Below, in pieces: positions 25,226 through 36,900 of a DNA stretch of 64,000 bases. The stretch's first letter is position 1. Each line of letters begins with the position of its first letter. This stretch comes from Asterias amurensis (Eukaryota > Echinodermata > Asteroidea > Forcipulatida > Asteriidae), in the NCBI RefSeq assembly GCF_032118995.1, contig NC_092650.1:21576501-21640500 (forward strand), read 5' to 3'. A program made the translations under genes and the position numbers. Below the pieces are notes generated by a model. That model saw nothing but the letters and a program-made list of their open reading frames with translations, ran no database searches and was not told the origin of the DNA.

Positions 25226-26268
25226 CTTGATGCTTTCAAGTGGGAAATGTTTACACTTTAGGTTGGAAATAACAACATACAATAGCGGGCAACTTATCAA
25301 AATAAGTAAAATTGTACTGTAGTACGTTACTATTTACGTTCACTAAAGCAAGGTTCACCGGTTTCTGTTGTGCACGGGTTAAATAATCTACTGACGCCTA
25401 GACTTGATTCAAGTCCCACATCGCCAGAAAACTATTGTTTGTTGATGCTCTAAATTCCCCAGAACCTCAGTGTTCCGCACCATTCTCGGGACCACGTTAT
25501 TTTTGACGGCGAGCGCGCACTAAACGGGTTGTTGGCTATGTTGGCGCGATATGCTTACGCGGGACCTCTCACACGAGAGCCAATGGAACTTGAATCAAGT
25601 CTAACTTAAGCCTGTAATGGGAGCTGCAGGGGAAAACCTAAATTTAGTTCCGCAGTCTACATGTTTATGTTTTTCGTAATGCCAGAAAGAACGTTTCAGA
25701 AAGAGGAACTTTGTACATTTAAAACTCACTTTTATTCCCACCTATCAAATCATAACACCATTGGTAAAGCAACTTCAATCAGTATACCCAAATCACCACA
25801 TCTGATTGGGAGTTGGAAGTGAAAACGGCCGGCCTTTCCTTAATATTGTAATATTATTTCATCTTACCTTTAATTAATCTACTTATCGTTTTGTTTTTAG
25901 TTATTTCTCATTTTGTTGTTAGTTTGCAAAACAGATCCATGTGTTAAACATTATCACCCCCACGCGCCCCCCCCCCCCCCACACACACACACACATAATT
26001 GAATTTGATACCATTTACTAGGGGAATTGCTTGCTAAACCGTAACCAACATTTATTTTATGTGTGGCCACATTCGGGGACTCATCATTGTGTAAGCTGTG
26101 TTTTCCCCGCACTGTGAAACCTGGTTTTCCCCTACCCCTATATATATATAGGACTCTTTCTCTGTACACAAAACGAAAGTGTAAGACCCCCAGGGCTAGT
26201 TTTCCCCCAGCTTACACAATCGTCTGTGAATGTTCACATCATGGATTGTAGTAGACCATAGAGTTATA
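25226..26268. other. Region upstream of copy 1 start, no further exon seen
   Basis: Sequence upstream of the ATG is highly similar to 48367-49190 of unit 2 and would contain the promoter and any 5' UTR exons. It contains a C-run followed by (CA)n at 25969-25995 and a short (TA)n. No clear TATA box or additional coding exon. Confidence 0.45.
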
Positions 26269-27514
26269 TAAACTGCTCAAAAAAAGTAAGGAAACTTTTT
26301 TCAATCCAGTATATTTGTTATTATTTAATACTCTCTTTGTATATGGTATATTATATCATTGCAAAGCTGAACTGTTCCTGTTTAAAATGATATCGTAATT
26401 GCAATGATTACATGTTGCTGGACTTGACCACGTTAATGTGAATGAGACAAAGTCACAAATCAAATGTGCCAAATTAGCAATTTTGTGTTAACGTGTGAAC
26501 AATCAAATTGACACTGTAATTCAAACAAGCAAGACAACTGACTGATCTTAATCCACTTAATTGAGACAAGAAATTTGGTATAGAGCAAGACAACTTACTG
26601 ATCTTAATACACTTATTGATACAAAAAGTTCAGTAACAAGTGGATGATCCGAAGGCGTTGATGACAGCCTGGCACCTTCTTCTCATGCTGCACACAAGTC
26701 CTGTGATGCGCTGATGATGAGGGATGGCGTTCCATTCTTTATTAAGGAACCTGGGGTGGATTTCACAAAGAGTTAGGACTAGTCCTAACTTAAGACTCGT
26801 CCTAGGGGATATACAAAACGTGTGGCTAGTCCTAAGTTAGGACGAGTAACTCGTCCTAACTCGAGATAAGACTAGTCTTAACTCTTTGTGAAATCCACCC
26901 CAGGTTAGGTCAGCCACAGTTGATGTGTTGGTGGTTCTGGCGTGGACAGCAAGGCCAAGCTGGTCCCACAGATGTTCCATGGGATTCAGGTCTGGACTGT
27001 TAGCAGGCCAATCCATCCGGTGCACCCCAAAAATTTTCAGGTAGTCAGTCACCAGTCGGGCTCGATGGGGGCAAGGGTTGTCATCTTGAAAGATGGCATT
27101 TGGTCCAAGAGTCTGCAAGTATGGGACTGCATTCGGCTGTAGAAAATCGTCTTGCAAATACCCATCACACAAGGTGTTTTTCATGAGATGAGGGTTTATG
27201 TACAATGAGCTCACTGGTGCAAATCTTTTTGTAAACCATTACTGGTTCTGAAAAGCTTGATCGGTTCGATTATTGAGCATTACCTATTGACCATTCACAT
27301 AACAACGGTAATTTTGGCACATTTGATTTGTGACTTTGGCTCATTGTTATTCGTGTAGCCAAGTTCAGCAACATGTAACCATTGCAAATGTGGTATTATT
27401 TTAAAGAGGAACAGTTCAGCTTTGCATTGATATATACCATATACAAAGAGAGTATGAAATAATAACAAATATACTGGAATGAAAAAAGTTTCCTTACTTT
27501 TTGTGAGCAGTTTA
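26269..27514 (-). mobile_element. Tc1/mariner transposon relic
   Basis: Ends are inverted repeats of over 80 bp beginning TAAACTGCTCAAAAAAAGTA on the left and its complement ('tactttttgtgagcagttta') on the right, flanked by TA. On the minus strand the C-terminal DDE domain of a Tc1-type transposase is readable: FQDDN (second catalytic Asp), then WPANSPDLNPMEHLWD (third acidic residue). The N-terminal helix-turn-helix part is not recognisable. The coding region is interrupted by a palindromic MITE at 26753-26901, after which the true C-terminus resumes (RFLNKEWNAIPHHQR...). It is inactive and absent from unit 2. Confidence 0.85.
26753..26901. repeat. Palindromic MITE family B inside the transposase ORF
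   Basis: 149 bp with perfect inverted ends GGGGTGGATTTCACAAAG and its complement, and inner 'cctaagttaggacgag' / 'ctcgtcctaac' blocks. It splits the Tc1 transposase reading frame. Confidence 0.85.
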
Positions 27515-27711
27515 TAAGAACTAGAGGCGGGCGCACGAGTGATGCTTCGTGCACAAACGCCACGGGACCCACGGTGATGACGTAGGGTCCTCTACTGGGT
27601 CTCCTTTTCCGTCTACCCAAGATAACTAGCGCGTCATTCTGCACGCGTGTTGAATATGAAATACACGTTGAGGTTTTTTTTATTGAACGCTCACGCGATG
27701 CTGCATGACAC
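27515..27711. other. Sequence between Tc1 relic and minisatellite, no gene
   Basis: GC-richer, with no counterpart found in unit 2. Nothing recognised. Confidence 0.4.
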
Positions 27712-28370
27712 CTCCCCTCCCCCGGGTTTCAGAGTAACCACCTGAAACCAAGTATCAACTGACCAATAACAATATTCTTAATACAAGTATTAACTGCCAG
27801 ACGAAAGTTTTGCTGCATTGGGCCCGGCAGACACCTCCCCTCCCCGGGTTAAACATCAGAGGAACCACCAGAAACCAATTTGAAATGACAAATAACAATA
27901 TTTTTAATACAAGTATCAACTGCCAGACGAAAGTCTTGCTGCTTTGGGCCCGGCAGACACCTCCCCTCCCCCGGGTTTCAGAGGAACCACCTGTAACCAA
28001 GTTGAAATGACCAATAACAATATTCTTATACATTAGTATCAACTGCCAGACAAAAGTTTTGCTGCATTGGGCCCGGCAGACACCTCCCCTCCCCCGGGTT
28101 AAACATCAGAGGAACCACCTGAAACCAAGTTGAAATTACCAATAACAATATTCTTAATACGAGTCAACTGCCAGACAAAAGTTTTGCTGCATTAGGCCCG
28201 GCAGACACCTCCCCTCCCCCGGGTTAAACATCAGAGGAACCACCTGAAACCAAGTTGAAATTACCAATAACAATATTCTTAATACGAGTTTCAACTGCCA
28301 GACAAAAGTTTTGCTGCATTAGGCCCGGCAGACACCTCCCCTCCCCCGGGTTAAACATCTAGTAGCCGAA
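27712..28370. repeat. Minisatellite, ~123-bp unit, about 5.3 copies
   Basis: Copies start at about 27712, 27835, 27957, 28080, 28203 and 28331, each with 'cacctcccctcccccgggtt', 'accaataacaatattctta' and 'gctgcattgggcccggcaga'. Private to unit 1. Confidence 0.9.
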
Positions 28371-28879
28371 GTCGTCGTTTCGGACACGGCCTTACTATGA
28401 CTACGCAACTCAGTGCCCGGCGAAACATGACGTATATAGTGTTTTGTCAACAGAGGGCGGTTTGAATGTAAACACAGGTCACATCGTCTAGGCGCTGTTG
28501 TACAGAAACAACCAACTTTACAAGCAATGAAATTCAACATCACGTAATATTTAGAAAATGTTACAGGTAACAAAAAAACTATGCAGACAATTTTTTAAAC
28601 TGCTCTTTCCAAGTACATTCAACGAACCCAACTGTCATTCAAATGAATAAGAAATAATAATTGAACATTTTTCAGAAAAGAAACTTGCTTTGTACTAAGC
28701 TTTACATTGTAGCTACGATGTGGGTATGGGTATCCATCCTTTCACATGTGGAGTGCCATTATTCGAAGCTAACCCCAGAGCTACCAGGTACTCCCACTAC
28801 TACAGCTGTGCACGTACTTCCTGAACAAGAATCTGGTCACGTAGCGTCTGAAATATTAGGCATTACGCGGGTTCAGTGA

Positions 28880-29095
28880 ACGAGAAATGCACCACGTTTG
28901 GGAAGACAAAATTGTGCACATCACAGTGGAAAAGTCATTTTCGCAATTAGCACACTTTGTAACGTCCATATGGGGACCTTTTTTGAATACACGATGTCGG
29001 TGGTTTAGTGCACATCCTAATGGAAAAGTTATTTTTCTCAGTAAGTGGCTTTGTACCATAAATATAGCGACCTTTTTCTATAGGTAAAATTGTGT
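28880..29095. repeat. Diverged member of the ~180-bp repeat family
   Basis: Shares 'tgtgcacatcacagtggaaa', 'atagcgacctttttctatag' and 'acacgttgtaattgtgac' with 50775-51005 (its unit 2 counterpart) and, more distantly, with the array at 51880-53300. Confidence 0.65.
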
Positions 29096-29589
29096 ACACG
29101 TTGTAATTGTGACTCTACACTGAACAAAAACATCTAGCCATTGTCGAGAATAATAAAACTTTCACAGATTTTTTTTTTTTTTTTATGACGTAAAGACAGT
29201 TTCTCTTATTTTTAAATTTGTATCCGGTATTGCTAATGTAATTCATTGCCTTTTAATTTTAAAGATTCTACGTCAGATTGGTGGCCCCAAACATTAAAAA
29301 ATAGATTTTTTTGAGTGAATGGTATTTCAAAGAGTATCACCCGCTCTAACGCAAAAAGGTTTAATTTTTACTTTTAATGGTCAGGAACCATGACAAAAAT
29401 TTAAAACGTTTGTTTTGAGCACTTTATTTCACTGCTACTAATAATTGGTGGACTTTTTCGAGCAATGGCTCAAATAAGGGCTTGTAACTTTCTCGACTCC
29501 CATCAAAATACCTATTGAATTTTAAAATAAAAATGTTGGGTCAAATCCGCAAAAAATCTGACAATAGCATCTAATATTTGCATTTTTAT

Positions 29590-29845
29590 AAAGTTGTTGT
29601 TAATTTATTACAGTAAGTTTTCTAGAAAGAAGTAGTTTTCCACGAATTTGATTTCGAGACCTCAGATTTAGAAAATCACAAGTGACAATTGTTTTTTTTT
29701 TTTCTCTCATTGTTGTTATTTCGCAACTCCGACGACCAATCGAGCTCAAATGTTCACAGCTTTTGTTAATTAAGTTCTCATTTAAATGTTTCAAAGTGTG
29801 CGAGTCGACTGACTACATCACCAATAGTGTCCACTGTCTGGTGTC
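29590..29845. repeat. MITE family A fragment at the duplication junction
   Basis: Right part of family A ('tctagaaagaagtagttttc' to 'caccaatagtgtccactgtc'), followed by a T-run and then the start of unit 2 at 29861. Counterpart at the end of unit 2, 51535-51760. Confidence 0.8.
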
Positions 29846-30849
29846 TTTTTTTTTTTTTTTGCATCAGACTCACACTGCACCATATTTCTATGCACTGCAT
29901 ACATGACGTACTTCCTGAACAAGAATCTGTGCAAGCGATTAGCCCATCCCAGCGGTCCTGGATAGACTGGCCGCTGGGACCGAGCGAACTTTCGTCCATT
30001 CATTTGCCTCCTTTGACCCCAGTGAGGGCGCTCTTTGAGCGTGTGACGTCACATGAAGGGTACATGTGAACCAAAACCATAGAAGCTTGTTCAGTATGAA
30101 ATAATGCAAATCTACACTCGTAAAGTAAGGTGTTTTTGTGGCTAATCACAAACTAGGAAATTATTTACCAGCTTTCAACCAATCGTAACAAAAGTTTAGA
30201 AGTAGGATTTGAAACTTTGCATGGTGGAGATAAGATATAGAAGAGTTTGCGGTAACACCATGTAATAACAATCTCTAAATGAGTTGGGGTGGTTCTGAAA
30301 AGAACCGTTGGGTTAACTCGACGTTTCGATCAGTATGCTCTGATCGTCTTCTGGAGAAAAGTTTAGAACAACGGCAGACGCCATCTTGGATTGTACCGTA
30401 TTTGACATGTGTGCAACACATAACACACGTGCGTCAACATAATCGCCACACACCCGTGGATTCATACATCGGTAATACCTTCTAATCCAGTAAATATTAT
30501 GGGAATAAATCCTGACAGAATTGTACATCTAAAGTAGAGTATCTAAAGGTTAGATTGACGAAAATAGTAGTAATTAATTTTCCGAATAATTATAAGCATA
30601 GACCGAAAATAGGTCCAACTATGATAAAACACGACCCCGTAAAAATGCTTTAACCTTCTATGTAATAAAATATATTAGCACTTCAACTATGAAAACCTCA
30701 GGATAACTAGTTGTAAAATTAAATCATTTACGGTAGTCTATACTGTGCAGTTACGTCACACTTCAAAAAGTCACAGAATGAATTACGAAATGTACAAGCA
30801 AAATGTTTTTCTGTAATCAATTTACGTCGTTCATTTTGATAAATGGTAG

Positions 30850-31290
30850 CTGATCAAGTCAACATTAAGGAACTCACAAATAAATTGGAGGCAAAAGTAG
30901 TGACAAGACCCGTGATGTGAACTCGGCTCAATTCGAAATCTGCGGAAAAGTCGGAATCGCCCACGATAAAATCAAGGCTGCCCTCGAGAAGAGCATAATT
31001 CCAGCAGCCATTGAGGCACTTAAAGGAGCCGAAGGCATCATTGCAGAAAGAAAGAGAACAATCAAAATTGCAGACTGAAGCAAGGCTATAGCTGGGCCGC
31101 TATACAAGAGATAGACAAGACGGGGAATAATATAATGCCAGAAAAGGCCAAAAGAATCATAGTAGATGAGGAAGCCGCATTAAAAGCATCGAAAGAAGAA
31201 AGAAGTTTAACCAATCTCCAGATAACCCCGAGTATGGCAATGGCACTGCTGCTGATTGGTATCTTTTTCGAGGTAAAAGAAGGGACATAA
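30850..31290 (+). pseudogene. Degraded coding remnant, gag-like?
   Basis: Three frame pieces read consecutively: MVADQVNIKELTNKL...; then NSAQFEICGKVGIAHDKIKA...AERKRTIKIAD and a stop; then GYSWAAIQEIDKTGN...VDEEAALKASKEERS with a hydrophobic tail and a TAA at about 31290. The helical, Lys/Glu-rich composition and the RKRxIKIAD...GYSW pattern remind me of gag-like first ORFs of invertebrate retrotransposons, from memory only. At least one frameshift and one stop break it. Confidence 0.35.
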
Positions 31291-31819
31291 CACCCACCTT
31301 TTGATCTTTGTAAATTCATATACAGTTTAACAACGGGCCACTCCCATGATTTAATAAATTCTGAAACTATAATGTTTTCAAGGTGTGTTTATTGTGTGTC
31401 CTGCAATAAAGTGAAACTGTTTTTCATGCGTATGAGCGCAGCGAAGGAGCATGAAAATGTAGTTTTTATTGTTTGAATGACACACAGGAGTACCCGCCGT
31501 ATGCGTCACATGACTTATACGCGGGTTACTCAAAATGGATGAACCGTGTCGTGATTCATTCATTTGAGTGCGTTAATGCATGTCAGTATAAAAGCAGCGT
31601 TCTTAGCAACAGAATCCAATTCAGGCCGCTGCTTACTCTGCGTAGTATTAGTGTCGCATTTCGGCAATGATGAAATTAAAATGTATCAACTAATGTACGA
31701 TTATAGTTAATGTAAAACTATAAATTCAAAAGAGATATCAAGAGTGTTTTCAAAGGTAAATAAAATATACTTTTACCCAATGCAATGAATTATTAATTAG
31801 AATAATCGGTATAATTATC

Positions 31820-32430
31820 AAAATTTAAACAATCCGATACAGGAGGATTGTAAGGAACCATCATATGAATTGTTTGGAATGAACTATAATGCAAAGTTTA
31901 ATTTGAGAGAGATCCCAGTAGAAACACGGAGGGCTTAAAGAGCCATGACTCAGATGAATCAAGAGAGTTGTCAAAGGTGCCACTTTACACATGATCTAGA
32001 AAACTTGATTTGATCATTATATTATTATAATTATTATTATTAAATAAAGTTAAACAATCCGATACAGGAGACTTATAAGGAACCATAATCTGAATTGTTT
32101 GGAATGAACTATAATGCGAAGTTTAATTTGAGAGAGACCCCGGTAGAAACCCGGAGGGCTTAAAGAGCCATGATTCAGATGAATCAGGAGATTTGTCAAA
32201 GGTTAGAAAGGAACACTTTAAACATGATATAGAAAACTTCATTTAACCATTATTAATATTATTACTATAATTATAATTATTAAATAAAGTTGAACAATCC
32301 GATACAGGAGACTTAAAAGGAACCGTCATATGAATTGTTTGGAATGAACTATAATGCGAAGTTTAATTTGAGGGAGATCCCCGGAGGGCTTAAAGAGCCA
32401 TGATTCAGATGAATCATTGAGAAACGGTGA
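31820..32430. repeat. Tandem repeat, ~235-bp unit x3
   Basis: Units each start with 'aacaatccgatacaggag' and contain 'aatgaactataatgcgaagt' and 'ggagggcttaaagagccatg'. The third is shortened. They lie between the two 134-bp direct repeats. Confidence 0.85.
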
Positions 32431-32739
32431 CATGTACTAACTACTAACTTATTAATAATAAACTGTTATACTAATTGTCTACAACTACACTGTATTCTAA
32501 TGTTTAGTACGAACTACACTATGCAGTTTAACAACGGCCCACTCCCATGATTTAATAAATTCTGAAACTAAATAATGTTTTCAAGGTGTGTTTATTGTGT
32601 GTCCTACAATAAAGTGAAACTGTTTTTCATGCGTATGAGCGCAGCGAAGGAGCATGAAAATAGCTACAACACAACCTCCAAAATATAAACATAATTAGTC
32701 AGAATGGTGGCCTTGAATATAGGCGGAATCGAACGTGAA

Positions 32740-32998
32740 TGTTAAAGCAATGGACACCTTTGGTAACTGTCAAAGACCAGTTTTCTCACTTGGTGTATCT
32801 CAACATATGCACAAAATAACAATCAAATTGAAACATTTTTGTGGGAAATTAATTCTTTCTCGAAAACTACATTACTTCAGAGGGAGCCGTTTCTCATAAT
32901 GTTTTATACTTTCAACAGGTCCCCGTTTCTTGTAACCAAGTAAGTTTTTATGCTAATAATTATTTTGAGTAATTACCAATAGTGTCCACTGCCTTTAT
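32740..32998. repeat. MITE family A copy (counterpart of 10215-10475)
   Basis: Same element, boundaries and orientation as in unit 1, with scattered substitutions. Confidence 0.8.
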
Positions 32999-33961
32999 AA
33001 CAACATTAGTATTGATAGACAACTTCACTCCTGCCCTAAATAATGATCATTGACGCCAATGTTCTTGACAAGGTTCAAGATTTGTGACCCCAAAACGTGA
33101 ATATTTGCGCTAATGTTGTACATTAGGTCGTAAATGTTGGCTCAAATTGTTTCGACAAAAAATCACGACTTTTGCCCCATCTCGCTTGACCAGAGTTACA
33201 GAACAACCGATACGAGCAGAGGCTGCGTGGAAAATAGACTACATTTTCAGAACGGAAAAATTAACCTTGTTTGTAAAGATAATGTATCCCACATTTATTT
33301 TTGTCAAGTTTTTCGGCTGTATTTATGTAACAAGGGATAGAGAGTTCTATCCCCTCCTCTTTTCGGCCGGGTTTGTTCACCCGATTCTTACTTGTTTCCG
33401 AAAAGTGTTTATTTTTTTAAGAAGAAAAACAGCATAATTTATGATTTTGAAAACAACTTCAAGAAAAATTGATATATTGCCATCGAAGAACTTGTAGTTA
33501 GATATTAACTTGTTATAAATTGTACTTATTTGTTAACAATAAATCAAACATTTTGTCACGACATGTTCGGGTGTCGTTCCCTCCTCCTTTTCGCTCAGTT
33601 GAGCAACACAGGATAGCAACATCTATCCCGTCCTCTAATCGAATTTGTACACAAAAATTCTTACCTTGTTATTTTGAAGAAAATGACACATTAACAAACT
33701 TTGAAAACACCTTCAAGAAAAGTTGCTACATACTACTTTAAAAAGTGAACACAAATAAAATTTGTGGTTGAAAATGATCATGTTTGTAGCACTTTGCACT
33801 GCATGCTATGGGAGTTTATAAAGTGCGGTGCACTTAGAAGTAACCGGCCAAGAGTGTCCCCACTCGCCCGCCAATAATTGTCTTGCAGTTTTACAGTCCA
33901 AGCAATTAAACTGCGATCGGTGGGAAAGGTGAAACATTTTCCCCTTTGACCCATCTGTTAA

Positions 33962-36900
33962 TCAGTCTATCTCTGTCATATACTTGTTTTCATCTTCGTT
34001 GTCTTGGGACCAAAACCGTTTTACAGCGTTGTAGGTCCTAGTTAAACTGCTGTTGTTTAAAATGAATCGTTCGTTAAAAACGGGCAGTTTCTTTTCGGTC
34101 TTCCTAATCTCCTCTCTGGAAAGGTAACAAAAAAGAAAAACATGCAGTCAGTGTGGTTAACAACGTCGGTCAATGTAATCCAAAAAAGACAATAAAACTA
34201 TACGACAAAATAATAATAACAGTAACCGAGTAGTAAATTCCACTGACGTCGTCCAGGCCTAGTCAAGATGCCACCTCGCAATTACATTCTCTAACAGTGG
34301 ACTCAAATGTATTCAATAATAACCTTAATAAATTAGTTCATGACTAGATTACTTGAAATCACAAACAGTTTTATGCAATATTCGTTAGATAAAATATAAA
34401 ACGTCTGTCTTACTGTATTTTCTCCACTTTCTCCGACAGTTTTTCCATTTGGCTGATCTCACCGATCAACACACTCTGTTGTTGCTTCTGTCTTCTTTCG
34501 ATGTTATTCAAACTGTCCCGATATGGCTGAACTGTGTCATGTCTGAACCTGAGTAAGAAATACAAAAACCGGTTGTCAAACTGTTTCTTTCTAACTTTCT
34601 TTCTTCTTTCTTACTTTCTTTCGTTCTTTCTTTCATATTTCTTTCTTTTTTTCTTTTTTCTAGCCTATCACAACTATAGATGAAAATGGAAGCCACTTTA
34701 TTAATCGTCTATTCAATTCTATCTTGAGCTGTCTGTTGACAAAAAAACAATTCCCCATAATGTTCTTACATTCTCATCCCCTCTTTGTTGTATTAAGAAT
34801 GGACGCAAAGTAATGACCCCAACACAGTGATAGAGTTTCCCGCATCATTTTGAACTTTTGCCTCGGATTTGGGCGCAGAAACTCCAAAAGATGTCAACAG
34901 AAAGCTTTAATCAAAACTGCCACAGTATACCTTTCCATGACGACCGGGCATTTATTCTGAAAATCGTCTAGCTTACTCTCCATGAACCTAGCAGCATTTT
35001 CGGCAGACTTTTCACGGAGTGCGTTCTCCAGGCGATTCTTGTTCCAGTCTAGCCCACTTTTGATACCATACCCACACAACGCAACGCCACTGACGACAAC
35101 TGCAGCTCCTCCGGCCGTAACTGCAGTAGCTACCCCGCCTGCAACTGTTGCCGCTGCACCCAAACCCTGTTTATCATGAATGGTATAGAAGCACAAGACA
35201 CTCAATCATTCTTTACACTATGGTTATAAATAATATACCTGGTCAAAATCTACCTTGATTTGGCCCACATTCAGAGACCTGACCCATAATATTGGTCAGT
35301 CTGACCCAGAAATTGAACTTTATCCGAAACATTTCAAGACAGATTCCGAGTCTTCTGACTGAAAAATAGTTTGGACCCACGGAAACCGGATCCGGGTAAA
35401 TTCTGCCCGGGAGCTTTGAGAGTGTAGCTCAGGTTTGGAAGACACAAAGTAGCAACGTTACAGTATAGCTGTGTACACATAACTTGTTAAAATTTACCCA
35501 ATTGATGTTGCCACATAAGTACCCCCCCCCCCCAAAAAAAAAAACAAAAAAAAAAAACAGAATACAAATCACGGCCTAAAGAGTTAAAATGGAATTAAGT
35601 TTTGCCGATACAATTGCATTGGTGTAAATATTAACACCCAGAATTTATTTTGGATTCTCTCTTGTGCATCTATGTGAAAACACCCATGGTGTCAATTTTA
35701 ACACCCCAGTTTCTGCAGGTTTTTTTTTTTTTTTTTTTTTTTTAACTATTCTCTAAACGGACGGGGGCGTTGTAAAGTTTCAATATGAATGTTTTGAGAT
35801 TATTTTGCATTTTACAGCCGGCACAAAAGGGAAAGGCAGGACTTTTTGAGACGCTGTTGGCAGCAGAATCACCACGGTAATGCATTCTTCTTGGAAATGT
35901 GCGCATGCTCAGAGTGACGTCAATAGTTGAAATACAATTGCATTGTGTAAAGTCTGCTGCCACCTAGCGTTTCAAAGTCTCACATTGCAGCTAAAGGGAG
36001 AGTGTGCCTTTATTATTGGTCATTACGCGGAAAGGACCGCAAAGGAAACGTTTTGAAACTCTCCTAAACCTTTTAAATAGAGGGATCAAAATTACAACAG
36101 TCACCGAGTTTTTTCTATAAGAGAAACTTTAAGTATAACGATAGGTATACGGAGCGGGTGCTTACTGATGAGATTATTGAGGAAATATTAAAAGTGTCCA
36201 CCTACCGTTAGCACTGGTCCATATTTTGCACTCAAACTTAAAGGTGCGCTGCTTAAAAACTTTCTTGAAACCCCAAACCATTGGTCCACGAACCCAATGC
36301 TGATATCCCGACCAGAAACCTCGGCAGCGTCGCTGTAGTCCATTTCCACTTTTCTGTGTCCACCCTCCACATTTCTAATCAGATTTATGTCTGGAAACGA
36401 CTCCTGGAACAATTCTATGATAAATAGTATACAAAGGAAGGGGAAATACTAATTCAATTTTGTGATGTACTGATTTTCCAATATAGATAGATGTATATAT
36501 CTGTAGGCCTTTTTAAAACCGCACTCAATGTGGGTGTTTAATTACCTATAGTTGTTTGTTTGTTGGGGTGTTTGCTTGTTTGTTTGTTTGTTTGTTTGTT
36601 TGTTTGTTTGTTGTTGTTGTTTTTGTTTTGTTTTGGAATTTTTGTTGTTTTATTTTGGGAGTTTTCATATCAGACCAACAAATAATGTGATCTAATTAGA
36701 GCCCAGGGCAAATCTACCTTGTACACCAGCCTTTAATTCGTCTTGCTCAAGTTTAATGACTGAATTCAAATTCTTCTCCATATCATCGGTCCGTTTAAGC
36801 GCTACACTTTGTAGTGTCTGAAAAAGAAATTAAACACGTTTTTATCAACAATGACTGTGGAGAGTCAGATGATTTCTAATAGAAAGCCCTGACTTATAAA

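Larger units (their letters stand above)
30848..32661 (+). mobile_element. Unit-2-specific insertion, possible retroelement remnant
   Basis: Unit 1 runs from 'ttgataaatggtag' to 'atagctacaacacaacc' with only about 30 bp between them; here 1.8 kb intervenes. Within it are a degraded coding segment (30850-31290), a 134-bp block at 31325-31457 repeated at 32525-32660, and three tandem ~235-bp units (31820-32430). The repeated block ends with an inverted pair TTTTCATGC...GCATGAAAA. A coding part followed by split direct repeats recalls DIRS/Ngaro-type elements, but no recombinase or reverse transcriptase is visible, so the class is a guess. Confidence 0.5.

Noticed and set aside
25226..25300. Extended N-terminus of the GTPase from 25300 (and 48441 in copy 2)
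   Set aside because: The codon at the far end is TTG, not ATG. The first ATG in frame, at 25225 (48366), has a strong start context.
31820..32430. Hammerhead or twister ribozyme in the 235-bp repeats
   Set aside because: I looked for CUGAUGA...GAAA and found only 'cagatgaatca' without a matching stem arrangement. Not supportable by eye.
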